Shown here: in pieces, positions 10,220-19,351 of the stretch
How positions within the stretch are numbered: position 1 is the stretch's first letter
Layout: each line of letters opens with the position of its first letter
Assembly (NCBI RefSeq): GCF_000027005.1
Contig: NC_012966.1
Coordinates: 1,612,001-1,676,000 of the forward strand
DNA: 64,000 bases
Reading direction: 5' to 3'
Origin: Komagataella phaffii GS115
Lineage: Eukaryota > Ascomycota > Pichiomycetes > Pichiales > Pichiaceae
The notes under the pieces: model-generated
What the model was told of the DNA's origin: nothing
What the model saw: only the letters and a program-made list of their open reading frames with translations
The model's database searches: none
Translations under genes and position numbers: made by a program

Positions 10220-12112
10220 ATGGCTGTTGATTTTGACCGTATCTTCCACGATACAAACCTCACTGATGGGGTTGGTGGGCCCAAGATATATGCTTTTGAT
10301 TCCACCTTAATTCCAAAACGTATTCTTGATAATTGGATAGAAGACGACAGTGATGAAGAAACAAACGCTTTACTGTCCCAACTGATGGCCTACATACCTA
10401 AAGATTGTGCTTTTTCTCTTCTGGTGTTTAGTGCTGGACTGCATCAATCATACAATGATTTGATAGAGATGGAATACGAAAGTCATGTGAGTGATAAATT
10501 CAAGCAGTACAAAAGCAAACTAAGTTTAATACTACCCGTCAGGCTTTTCAAATTGTTCAAACTAGTCCCAGAAGCTAAGAAGAACAGGCTAAAAAGAGTC
10601 TATATTATTCATGAAACATGGCTGACCAAGAATATTTTTGATATTTGGAAGACTGACATAGAGTTTGTCCACATTGGGAACCTCAGTCAATTGGCTCAAT
10701 ATAATCTAGATATCTCTAAAATGGTTATATCTTTGCCTAATTACATCATTGACAGACATATAACGGAGTCATCAAAAATTAATGTTTTGAACAAATCTGA
10801 AAGCATTGGCTTTGGTGCTCCATTGATTGCCGATGAAAACGACGCCCTTGGATATTTCTCCAGAATTTACAATAACATGATAGCATTTTTAACCAACCCA
10901 GAACTTAGCATGCCTCTCACCAATAGGGACTGGGCACAGATTGTTAACCCAGAGGGACTCTTGCCGAAAACATTCGTGAACATTGAGGTTTTATACAATG
11001 CGATCTGTCGAAATCAGTGTCTTGATCTCAGAGATTGGTCGTTTGCTGAACATTATTTAATGCTTAGCAATTTCATTATTCAATTATCCAATAACAGTCA
11101 TCCACTGATACCTGTTAGTGTTCTATTGGAGTATCCTTCATTCCATACCCTCGAAGAACTGAATAGTGTTTTGCATAAGGTCCTCATTTATAAACACGAA
11201 AGCCCCATATCTGGGACCCAATATAATAACAAGTATTTGCTGATAAAGGTGCTCAATTTGTTGCATTACTTGACACTCAAGCTTGATCAGGATTTTAATC
11301 ATGTCAGAATTTCATTATTCAAAAGGACCCGACTTAGATTATTCCTTTCCTTTACTAAGGTGTTCTACAACGAAATGGGATGTGAAACTGAGAATGACGT
11401 CGATCAAGCCTTTGATAACATGTTTAAATTCATTAGTAATCTTTTACAAAACTGGGATCATATTCTCATCAATATAAATGGAAAGTTGAGAGTCCCATTT
11501 GTTCAGATAACCAAGTTAATTGATATCCAAGAAATGAAAGAATTCAATACATATATGAATCAACAGCTTGTGATTCCAGAAGAAAGTAGTCCGATATTAA
11601 ACAAGTTCAGTACAAAGCTATCTAATCCGAAACTTCGAAAAGCTTCTCCTTCTTCATTACCATCGTTTCATAGAAATGAACAAGAAAGTATTGTTGACTT
11701 GGCATTGCCTTTGCAAGATTCATGGATTGATTCCGAACAAACCTCAGTACCAGTGTGTGACTTTCCTGAGCCCAGCAAAAATACTATTTCTTCAGACAAG
11801 TTTCCTCAGTATTCAATTGAGAAACTCAATGACTTGGAACTTGAACCCATTGCATTAAGACCAGAAGTGAAAGTAGTGGAGAAAAACAAGAATATTACCC
11901 CTATCAAACCATCAAAACTCAAATATCCAGCGAAGATCAGGCAAACTGATAAAGATGCCAAAGTTTTGCGACAAATAGAACTAGACAATAATTCAAAGTT
12001 GCTTGCTATAACTACTGGTAAGAAACTAAGAGGAGAGAGAGTTTCTAAGCTTACTGGAATCTATGAAAGAAAATATTTGGAATTCATGGGATATCAAAAT
12101 AATGAGGAATGA
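10220..12112 (+). CDS. ECM25: Ecm25-like cell-morphology protein
   Basis: I chose the ATG at 10220 (MAVDFDRIF...), giving about 630 residues. The frame is open further upstream only from a GTG. The N-terminal ~200 residues match the CRAL-TRIO-like region of Ecm25 (IYAFDST, FSLLVFSAG, VYIIHETWL). A degenerate RhoGAP-like helical region follows, then a Ser/Pro-rich linker (about 465-560) and a basic coiled C-terminus whose last helix (RVSKLTGIYERKY) resembles the Ecm25 C-terminus. Yeast Ecm25 is about 599 residues, linked to cell-wall integrity and morphogenesis at polarised growth sites. No arginine finger was identified, so GAP activity should not be assumed. It shares a 175-bp bidirectional promoter with RCY1. 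Confidence 0.85.
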   Translation: MAVDFDRIFHDTNLTDGVGGPKIYAFDSTLIPKRILDNWIEDDSDEETNALLSQLMAYIPKDCAFSLLVFSAGLHQSYNDLIEMEYESHVSDKFKQYKSKLSLILPVRLFKLFKLVPEAKKNRLKRVYIIHETWLTKNIFDIWKTDIEFVHIGNLSQLAQYNLDISKMVISLPNYIIDRHITESSKINVLNKSESIGFGAPLIADENDALGYFSRIYNNMIAFLTNPELSMPLTNRDWAQIVNPEGLLPKTFVNIEVLYNAICRNQCLDLRDWSFAEHYLMLSNFIIQLSNNSHPLIPVSVLLEYPSFHTLEELNSVLHKVLIYKHESPISGTQYNNKYLLIKVLNLLHYLTLKLDQDFNHVRISLFKRTRLRLFLSFTKVFYNEMGCETENDVDQAFDNMFKFISNLLQNWDHILININGKLRVPFVQITKLIDIQEMKEFNTYMNQQLVIPEESSPILNKFSTKLSNPKLRKASPSSLPSFHRNEQESIVDLALPLQDSWIDSEQTSVPVCDFPEPSKNTISSDKFPQYSIEKLNDLELEPIALRPEVKVVEKNKNITPIKPSKLKYPAKIRQTDKDAKVLRQIELDNNSKLLAITTGKKLRGERVSKLTGIYERKYLEFMGYQNNEE

Positions 12113-12157
12113 ATGCTTTCTATGTACAATTAGGCAAGGTCAATTCTTAACTGGTTT

Positions 12158-14026
12158 TCACATTTTGTTCAGCAGATTTATGTTTAGCAAACTTTCCCTT
12201 CTGTTTTTTCTGTGGATACTCTTTGCTATGTCTATTCTGATTTCATTGGTGGTTCGGCCAATAACACGCAGGTAATCCTGACACCATCGTTGTATGCCTT
12301 TGAGGTATTCAATATTGTCAATCTGTTTCGTATTTTGATCGGATTTAAACTTAGACATGATATTATGAAGCACAGATTCTACAACAAAACCGTCTATAGA
12401 ACTGGGAATGTATAGCCTGACCTCATGTATTGGTAACATGTATGGATTTTGCCAAGGCTTGTAATAGTGTAGAGTATTCCCATTCAGTTGTGTCAGGTTC
12501 CTAGACAGTAATAAATGCGTGCATTTCAAGGGGAACTTCTTGAGAACATACTTGATGTATGAAGTTGTGTAATGAACCCAAAATTCATCGTCCCTTGGTA
12601 GGATTGGCTGCATCAGGTTGTAAATCTGGTCAATCCGGTCAAAGTTTATGCTATGCGAGTCTATCATGCGATTAATGATTGTTAGAAAGGTACTTTTTGC
12701 AACTAACGGACAAACAGAAGTGGCCATTGACCATATGTTATCTAAATCATTGTTTGTTCGAAGTAAGGTCCAGGTAATCTGATTGAACTCACTGTGATTG
12801 AGGCCTCCAAAATGAGAAAATAGTATGGAGACAACTTTTTGAACCCCCTCATTATCATTCAGTAACAAATACAGGGATAAGATGGATGATAGTTGTCCTC
12901 TTGTGAATCCTTCCAAGGATTGAAACTGCTCTAGCTCATTAAGTAGGACCTGGGCTAATTGATGATTGTTATGTCTTGTTGAATGAAACATCAATGATTC
13001 TAAAAGATTCGGATTTCGCAAACACGCTGATACTGGAAGGTCCTCAATTAGCTCTTCAACTAGATATTTGTACTTTTTGGACTTTGAGAAAGAACGAATA
13101 GATTTTGCTAGTACCTCGAAGAATTCTCCTGAGAACGTAGTTGATGAAGTGTTTTGTTGTATTTCATGCAATGATTTGGTATAGTAAGTTTTTATTGTGC
13201 TCCAGCCTAAAAATACGGAGGACAGGTTGTTATTTTTCAAATTCGATGAAATGTACCGCAACGAATACTTGAACAAGAAGCTTTCCTGCATGGTTGATAT
13301 TCTGTGATGTTGCGCCATTGACTTCACAAGAAAGCTGAACACTTCGGATTTTACACGAACAGTCTTCGGAGTATCGCACATGTGCGTTAGCTTCTCTAGT
13401 ATTCTATTCAGCTGCGTGTCAGAAAAATAAAATCGCTTCAAGCTGACAACAAGAGGGTTGTCCAACTCTTTCATCCACGGAAGCCCATTGATTCTAAGAG
13501 AGACTTCTTCAACTATCGAATTATGCAAGGAAGCTAACTTCACAACTTTTGACAGGTTATCCACGTCAAATTTTGGATTGTTTACCAGTAAAGAGTTGAC
13601 CAGCATATGCAGCCAGATATCTTTCACAAGCAATTGGTCCACCAGTGGACTGTTATTATGGAACAGCTTCTTTACAGCTCTAAGAGCTGCTATATATATA
13701 TCGAAAGCAATTCTGGGTTTGTTGAAGACTATGCAGCTTGTGATTAAGATTTCAAATGCTTTGAAAGTATCTATTTTTTGAATGTCTAGAAGCTTAGGTG
13801 ATAGACATGATTTAGTCCTTTTTAAGGAGATTATTTTCTGGCATCTTGATTTTATTTCTTTTATATCTGGTTGAGCATCAATAATCATCCTGCCAAGTTG
13901 GATTAGCTGTTTTCTGTTAGAGAAGGAACTCTCTTGGGAATAAAATCTAGATAGAAAAGGATGCCCTATAGCTTTGATTCGAACTCGATGATGCACTAAA
14001 CGCCATGTGCAACCACACAGTCCCAT
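12158..14026 (-). CDS. Predicted mitochondrial helical (PPR-like) protein
   Basis: The first ATG in frame is at 14026 (MGLCGCTWRLVHHRVRIK...), giving 622 residues. The N-terminus is basic with no acidic residue for about 35 positions (RLVHHRVRIKAIGHPFLSRFYSQ), a plausible mitochondrial presequence. The rest is a succession of helical pairs of about 30-40 residues without a catalytic motif, as in yeast mitochondrial RNA-binding or translation-activator proteins. These diverge so fast that orthologues are hard to name by eye. I do not assign a gene. The stop lies 45 bp from the convergent ECM25 stop. The 157-bp gap before NUC1 contains both divergent promoters. Confidence 0.7.
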   Translation of the reverse strand: MGLCGCTWRLVHHRVRIKAIGHPFLSRFYSQESSFSNRKQLIQLGRMIIDAQPDIKEIKSRCQKIISLKRTKSCLSPKLLDIQKIDTFKAFEILITSCIVFNKPRIAFDIYIAALRAVKKLFHNNSPLVDQLLVKDIWLHMLVNSLLVNNPKFDVDNLSKVVKLASLHNSIVEEVSLRINGLPWMKELDNPLVVSLKRFYFSDTQLNRILEKLTHMCDTPKTVRVKSEVFSFLVKSMAQHHRISTMQESFLFKYSLRYISSNLKNNNLSSVFLGWSTIKTYYTKSLHEIQQNTSSTTFSGEFFEVLAKSIRSFSKSKKYKYLVEELIEDLPVSACLRNPNLLESLMFHSTRHNNHQLAQVLLNELEQFQSLEGFTRGQLSSILSLYLLLNDNEGVQKVVSILFSHFGGLNHSEFNQITWTLLRTNNDLDNIWSMATSVCPLVAKSTFLTIINRMIDSHSINFDRIDQIYNLMQPILPRDDEFWVHYTTSYIKYVLKKFPLKCTHLLLSRNLTQLNGNTLHYYKPWQNPYMLPIHEVRLYIPSSIDGFVVESVLHNIMSKFKSDQNTKQIDNIEYLKGIQRWCQDYLRVIGRTTNEIRIDIAKSIHRKNRRESLLNINLLNKM

Positions 14027-14183
14027 GCTAATTTGACTATTCGAAGGTGCTAGCTTTGGTTTCAAACACTTGAAAGTTTTGTCGCGGGGAAAAAGAATTC
14101 AAGTTTTAGCGCGCTCCAGAAACTAAGCAGGTTAGTCAATTCCACCAGTAACTTTCCCTATATACTCAGCTTTTGCCAGATCT

Positions 14184-15091
14184 ATGTTTTGGAGTAAGGC
14201 AAAGGACACTATAGTTGCAAATCCAACTACCATAAGTCCTAGCTCATTATCTCCTCCAACAACATCTGTTTCGCTAGAGACTCCAATAGTGAGACCTTCT
14301 GATTTTTTCAAGTATGGTTTTCCTGGTCCCATCCATGATTTACAAACCAGAGCAGAATTTGTCTCAGTATACAACCGTCAAACCCGGAATCCATATTATG
14401 TCGTTGAACATTTGACCCCAGATTCTTTAGCCAGTCACAATGCTGATAGAAAGAATTCTTTTTTTAAGGAAGATGAGCAAATTCCAAGCATATTTAGGGC
14501 AAGATTAAAGGACTATTTTCGATCTGGTTATGATAGAGGGCATCAAGCACCAGCGGCAAACGCTAAGTTCTCTCAAAACGCAATGGATGAAACTTTTTTT
14601 TGACCAACATGTCACCCCAAGTTGGAGATGGTTTTAACAGAGATTATTGGGCTCATTTGGAGTACTTTACTCGTACTCTAACTCAATATTTTCGATCAGT
14701 TCGCATTGTTACAGGTCCTCTTTTTTTGCCTAAGCAGGATCCTAATGATGGTAAATGGAAGGTAACATATGAACTCATTGGAAGTCCGCCATCAGTTGCA
14801 GTGCCGACGCATTTCTTTAAATTGGTCGTAGCCGAGGACCCGAAGAATAGACGAAACCCTGGTGATGTTGCGCTGGCAGCTTTCGTCCTTCCAAACGAGC
14901 CAATACCAAATTCTGTCAAACTCACAGATTTTGAAGTACCATTAGAAGCATTAGAGAGAGCTACAGGGTTGGAGTTTATGAGAAAACTGGAACCTCAAAA
15001 ACAGAAGCCCCTTTGTAAGGAAGTCAAATGCGAACTGATTATTAGAGATTTCAATAATAACATAAAGCAGCTACCCCTACCACAGAAATAG
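14184..15091 (+). CDS. NUC1: Mitochondrial nuclease Nuc1 (EndoG), interrupted by a -1 frameshift at a T8 run
   Basis: This gene encodes the DNA/RNA non-specific nuclease of the mitochondrial intermembrane space. The frame from 14184 contains the His-Asn-His core start DRGHQAPAANAKFSQ (His120) and stops at the TGA at 14601-14603. The rest (TNMSPQVGDGFNRDYWAHLEYF... to 15091) follows directly in the -1 frame. The break falls inside a run of eight T (14594-14601), at a point where family members read straight through (DETF-F/Y-LTNMSPQ). One T fewer than expected explains it. Possible causes are a sequencing or assembly error, a natural loss-of-function allele, or slippage decoding (T TTT TTT in the zero frame, then TGA). 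Total length is about 302 residues, against about 329 in S. cerevisiae. The expected N-terminal hydrophobic anchor is not evident, and a stop just upstream excludes a simple extension. Confidence 0.9.
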
Positions 15092-15394
15092 GTGACTTGT
15101 GAGTCGGTTCGTACTATGGTACTATTTAGTCTAAAATATTCCAATTCAGCTCCTAATGGCATTCTGTAGATCGAGCTCAATTAACCCTTAACATGTATTA
15201 TCTCAAGCATTAGTTGTGTGATACTCTAGGCAATTGACTACTGGGCTACCTACATGCCATGAAAAAAGCAACAAGAAAATCCCCGGTAATCTTGTAATGA
15301 GTTCCAGGTCAGTGAAATCAGGCAAGAGCTTAAGTTAAGTTACCTTTGAACAGGCCTCAGTTTATTAAACTTGTTTCTCCACACCGCGACATTG

Positions 15395-15402
15395 CACGTG
15401 AT
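15395..15402 (+). promoter_or_regulatory. Cbf1-type E-box in the MET2 promoter
   Basis: CACGTGAT lies 67-72 bp upstream of the MET2 ATG. CACGTG is the palindromic Cbf1 core, and CACGTGA is the form that recruits Met4-Met28 at yeast sulphur-assimilation genes. The position suits sulphur-responsive control of MET2. Only one such site was seen here. Confidence 0.65.
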
Positions 15403-15466
15403 CTAATCTACTCTCCTTCTATAATCAGTCTCAAGTTCGCCTTTTTTCGCCTCAACATATTGAATT

Positions 15467-16894
15467 ATGAGATACCAGGAGGTTCATGAGCCCGAAAACC
15501 CATTCTCACTTCTAGTAAAAGGTCAGACAATAGTGGAAATACCTCAAGTGCAGTTGGAAAGCGGCGAAACTTTGCACAATGTTCCGGTAGCTTTCAAAAC
15601 CTGGGGGAAGCTTAACAAAGAAGGCACCAATTGCATGGTGATCTGCCATGCTTTAACGGGTTCCAGTGATGTAGTTGATTGGTGGGGACCTTTGTTAGGT
15701 AAGGGCAAGGCATTTGATCCCAGCAAGTTTTTTATTGTGTGCTTGAATTCTTTAGGAAGTCCTTATGGGTCCTGTTCTCCAGTAACTAGAGATCCGGCAG
15801 TTAATGAACTATATGGTCCAGAATTCCCCCTTGTATCAGTCAGAGATGATGTGAATATACATAGACTGATTCTAAATGATCTTGGTGTCAAGCAGGTCGC
15901 AATAGTAATAGGAGGATCTATGGGTGGAATGCTTGCTTTAGAATGGTGCTTTTTTGGTCTATCGTATGTCCTCAACTGCGTCGTTTTGGCCACCAGTGCT
16001 AAGCATAGTGCATGGTGTATATCTTGGGGAGAAGCCCAAAGACAAAGTATATACAGTGATCCCAAATATGATGACGGTTATTACCCACTGGAAGATCCAC
16101 CTATTCAAGGATTGGGAGCTGCTAGAATGAGCGCTTTGTTGACTTATCGTTCTCGCAACTCTTTCGAAGAACGTTTTGGACGAGGAGCCCCAACGCCACA
16201 AATGAGAGAAAAGTCTCTTCGAACTTCCGTCATAACTGATGCCATTGAAGCACCTGCTGTTAGCGAAGATAACTGCGCTGTACATAACGATGGACATTAT
16301 TCATACTCTTCATCCACCAAAGTTAGATCAAGATCTCTGTCTTCGAACAATTTTAGTCTTTTAGATGTGAAAGAGGACACAAGTAGTATTGTCAACCAAC
16401 ATGGCGTTGGTCAACGTACCCGCCGTCGTCCACAGCATTATTTTTCTGCTCAAAGTTACTTAAGGTACCAGGCAGCCAAGTTCAGTCAAAGATTTGATGC
16501 TAATTGTTATATATCCATTACAAGGAAATTGGACACACATGACGTGGGAAGGAACAGACCTGAATTTCATAACTCCACAATAGAGGCTCTCCAATCGTTA
16601 GAACAGAATTTCCTTGTAGTAGGCATACAATCTGATGCCCTGTTTACATACTCAGAACAGGTTTTCATAGCAAAACACGTTAAGAATTCCAAGTTATGCA
16701 AAATTGACTCTCCAGAGGGCCATGATGCGTTTTTATTAGAGTTCGAAGCAATTAACAAGCTGATTCTAGAATTTGAAATCGAACACGTTCCTGAACTTCT
16801 AATGCAAACCTCCGACGATTCTTGGTCGGATTCTGAACTAGGAAACACTAAGGAGAGCATATTCGGTGAAGTTGAGGATCCGACGTCGTGGTAA
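15467..16894 (+). CDS. MET2: Homoserine O-acetyltransferase
   Basis: Met2 transfers acetyl from acetyl-CoA to homoserine, giving O-acetylhomoserine, the carbon skeleton for methionine synthesis in the cytosol. The 475-residue alpha/beta-hydrolase shows the conserved start (PFSLLVKGQTI, FKTWGKLN), the oxyanion region CHALTGSSDVVDWWG and the nucleophile elbow GGSMGG with Ser151. The C-terminal catalytic Asp390 (GIQSDALF) and His419 (EGHDAFLLEF) complete the triad. An ~80-residue Ser/Arg-rich insert before the last core strands is typical of yeast Met2. Length is close to S. cerevisiae (486). A CACGTGA site upstream fits Cbf1/Met4 regulation. Confidence 0.97.
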   Translation: MRYQEVHEPENPFSLLVKGQTIVEIPQVQLESGETLHNVPVAFKTWGKLNKEGTNCMVICHALTGSSDVVDWWGPLLGKGKAFDPSKFFIVCLNSLGSPYGSCSPVTRDPAVNELYGPEFPLVSVRDDVNIHRLILNDLGVKQVAIVIGGSMGGMLALEWCFFGLSYVLNCVVLATSAKHSAWCISWGEAQRQSIYSDPKYDDGYYPLEDPPIQGLGAARMSALLTYRSRNSFEERFGRGAPTPQMREKSLRTSVITDAIEAPAVSEDNCAVHNDGHYSYSSSTKVRSRSLSSNNFSLLDVKEDTSSIVNQHGVGQRTRRRPQHYFSAQSYLRYQAAKFSQRFDANCYISITRKLDTHDVGRNRPEFHNSTIEALQSLEQNFLVVGIQSDALFTYSEQVFIAKHVKNSKLCKIDSPEGHDAFLLEFEAINKLILEFEIEHVPELLMQTSDDSWSDSELGNTKESIFGEVEDPTSW

Positions 16895-16983
16895 GCTACA
16901 AAGTAAAAATTTGCCTCACGCTATTTGCTCTGGCTGAAATAATAATGACCGTTTATAGAAAATTAATAATGGTAAAGTTTTTA

Positions 16984-18225
16984 TCATTCTTTAACGAGCC
17001 TCAATCTGTCTAAAACTTCCTGACGGACTTCGATTATATTCCGTCGCTCGGAAGGTAAAAAAAGTGCAACGATGAAAAAGTTGGTAACCGCAAGCACAGT
17101 TATTAATGTTGACGTGAAAAGAAAAAGAACACTAGACCATGGGGCTATGAAAGAGACTAATGTTACGGAAACATGCAATCCAATAATGACTAAAATTGAA
17201 ACAAAGACGTGAAAAGATCTCCATTTTACCTGACGTCTCCAGGTTTTTTGATAAGCATCCAAGACAGCAATAATATCACGATATAATGCTGGTTCAGCTG
17301 CAATAGAAGACGGTGACGATCGAGATTTATTAAAAGGAGCATCCAAGTTGAGTATTTCAAGTGTTGTCGCATATGCAAAATGATCTGAATAAGATCCAAC
17401 GTTCGGAATTGGGGTGGTAAATACAACCTTGGCGGATGTGGGCTTGATACGATCTGCACTCACCAACGCAAAATCAAGCCTTGCGGCACTTTGAGGGGCA
17501 CATTTCAGCCGCCAGGTATTGAGTAAAGAATCACAGGTGGTACCAGCAGTAATAACTTGCTCTTCTGGTGATAGCTGCGCCACTACTTTCGAATCTATGG
17601 TGCCATGTACCAATTCCCACGAATCTGAAAGTTGCCCAATTTGCTGGAAAATACGATATGGAATACTTCCTGGTCTTGAATTCAAGTCACCAACGACCAC
17701 AACAGCATAACCGCTTGAGCGTAACGCTTCAGCAAGGTGAGCAAAATCCCAGGCCTGGCAGGTTCGATGGCATAAGTAGCTGGCGCTACCGTTCAGGGCA
17801 TAAGGAGCGTGCATGTGAGAGTTCAACAAAGCAATAGGTCTGCCACCTTCTCTCAACGGGGCCAGTTTGATAACGCCTACACTTTTGCCGACATACCAGT
17901 CGCCCCTAAAGAATGCAGAAGGACTTCCATTGATTGGAAACCTGTACAAAAACGTGGACTCTATGGGAATACGAGACAGTACACACAAACCCGGACCAGC
18001 TATTATACCAGCATAAAATCTGCGGCTATGAGGATACTTCTTATTGCACTTTGTCGTCAAATATTCCCAGTCTTCATCACACCAAACCTCCTGCAGAGCA
18101 ACAATGTCATAATCATGTTTGGTATCATCAGCTAATTCATCAGCAATTGCTCTTAACCTTTCTTGCCGATGCTTAGATACGTACTTCAAACCCCAAGTGT
18201 TGAAAGTTAGGAGTTTGAGAGACAT
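16984..18225 (-). CDS. ISC1: Inositol phosphosphingolipid phospholipase C (neutral sphingomyelinase type)
   Basis: The ATG at 18225 (MSLKLLTFNTWG) gives 413 residues. The open frame extends upstream only through a GTG. The first ~300 residues form an endonuclease/exonuclease/phosphatase fold: NTWG, the Mg-binding glutamate in LQEVW (Glu46), the HMHAPY motif, GDLNSRPGS and the terminal catalytic SDHFAY. Two hydrophobic segments close to the C-terminus (FVSILVIIGLHVSVTLVSFIA and SSVLFLFTSTLITVLAVTNFF) anchor it in ER or mitochondrial membranes, as in Isc1. It hydrolyses complex sphingolipids (IPC, MIPC, M(IP)2C) to ceramide. It is somewhat shorter than S. cerevisiae Isc1 (477). It converges with MET2 with about 90 bp between the stops. 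Confidence 0.93.
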   Translation of the reverse strand: MSLKLLTFNTWGLKYVSKHRQERLRAIADELADDTKHDYDIVALQEVWCDEDWEYLTTKCNKKYPHSRRFYAGIIAGPGLCVLSRIPIESTFLYRFPINGSPSAFFRGDWYVGKSVGVIKLAPLREGGRPIALLNSHMHAPYALNGSASYLCHRTCQAWDFAHLAEALRSSGYAVVVVGDLNSRPGSIPYRIFQQIGQLSDSWELVHGTIDSKVVAQLSPEEQVITAGTTCDSLLNTWRLKCAPQSAARLDFALVSADRIKPTSAKVVFTTPIPNVGSYSDHFAYATTLEILNLDAPFNKSRSSPSSIAAEPALYRDIIAVLDAYQKTWRRQVKWRSFHVFVSILVIIGLHVSVTLVSFIAPWSSVLFLFTSTLITVLAVTNFFIVALFLPSERRNIIEVRQEVLDRLRLVKE

Positions 18226-18604
18226 AAATATGAAACAAAGGTACACAAGCCCAACTAGAATTTGGATCACGAATAGGACAAAAAGCGCGAAGATATGTCA
18301 AGGTGATGACAGAAAGCAAAGAGCAGACTACGTATCAACATATAGATGATTCACGCAGCTATATGATTCCTATGCCATAGCATTTGTCAATCTACCAAAA
18401 CATCAGTAAGAAGTATACTACCAGACTCCAACCAACTTTCTTATATAGTCTGTTCCCGATGAAAACAACATAAATCCACTTTCAAACTCGCGAAATCAAC
18501 AAGTAGTTAATTAATGCCCGTGTTTATTTATCAACTACACATTCTTTAAAACTCTGATAATCACACTTTCATTTCGGGGTAATTAAGCTTACATGTATTG
18601 TTAA

Positions 18605-19297
18605 ATGTCACCCGATCCTTTTTCAGAGTTTTCTTTTATGAAAACTAAATTGATTGGATTTCAAGATGATTTTGGCTCTTCAACACAGCAGCTTCATAAT
18701 CAACTCCTGAATGCACGACAAGAGTTTCAAGAAAACATAAATCACCTAAGATATGAGTGTTTGAAAATAGAATCCGAGATAGATTCCCTTAAATTGCGTG
18801 AAGCTGAAATTGGGCATTGCAAAGAAAGAGAGGTCACAAATCTTGAAGACTCTAAAATTAAGTTCAAGGCACTTCAATTGAAAGAAGAGAACTTGATATT
18901 ACACAAGAAAACACTAAACGAAGGGATTTCAGCTTTGCAAAAACAGGTCGATATCAAGCAGAAGCAAGTGCATATACATAAACAACAGATACTACAAAAC
19001 AGTGAGCTCAATTTGCAGGAAATGCTGAAGTTTGAGAAGTACCTGGGGTTGAGTATCGAGAGCATCGCTGACGATGTTCTCAAATTCTACTTTATCAACA
19101 TCAATCCTAAAGATTACCAGAAAGAGGTTACATTTATTTTGGAAATTGGGAACCACTATGTTGTCAAAGATTGCCAACCAACGTTGGAGGTTTGCAGAGT
19201 CAAAGAAATTGAAGAAAAATTTAACCATAGGAGAGATTTAAAGAACTTCTTGAAAGACATGAGAAATGCGTTAAAAGACAAATTGATTGGATTTTAA
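18605..19297 (+). CDS. SPC25: Kinetochore Ndc80-complex subunit Spc25
   Basis: The 230-residue protein has a long heptad-rich coiled coil (about residues 20-140, rich in Gln/Glu/Lys) followed by a small globular RWD-like domain starting at FEKYLGLSIESIADDVLKF. The signature 'YLGL-IE...LKF-F-NI' and the later YVVKDCQPTLEV match the Spc25 globular domain. Spc25 dimerises with Spc24 and tethers the Ndc80 complex to the inner kinetochore (Mif2/Mis12 side). Length is about that of S. cerevisiae Spc25 (221). The stop lies 55 bp from the convergent GRH1 stop. Confidence 0.87.
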   Translation: MSPDPFSEFSFMKTKLIGFQDDFGSSTQQLHNQLLNARQEFQENINHLRYECLKIESEIDSLKLREAEIGHCKEREVTNLEDSKIKFKALQLKEENLILHKKTLNEGISALQKQVDIKQKQVHIHKQQILQNSELNLQEMLKFEKYLGLSIESIADDVLKFYFININPKDYQKEVTFILEIGNHYVVKDCQPTLEVCRVKEIEEKFNHRRDLKNFLKDMRNALKDKLIGF

Positions 19298-19351
19298 TTG
19301 CTTCTACATTCTGTAATCGCTCTCTTAATCATCTGATAAAAAACGTCCCGG

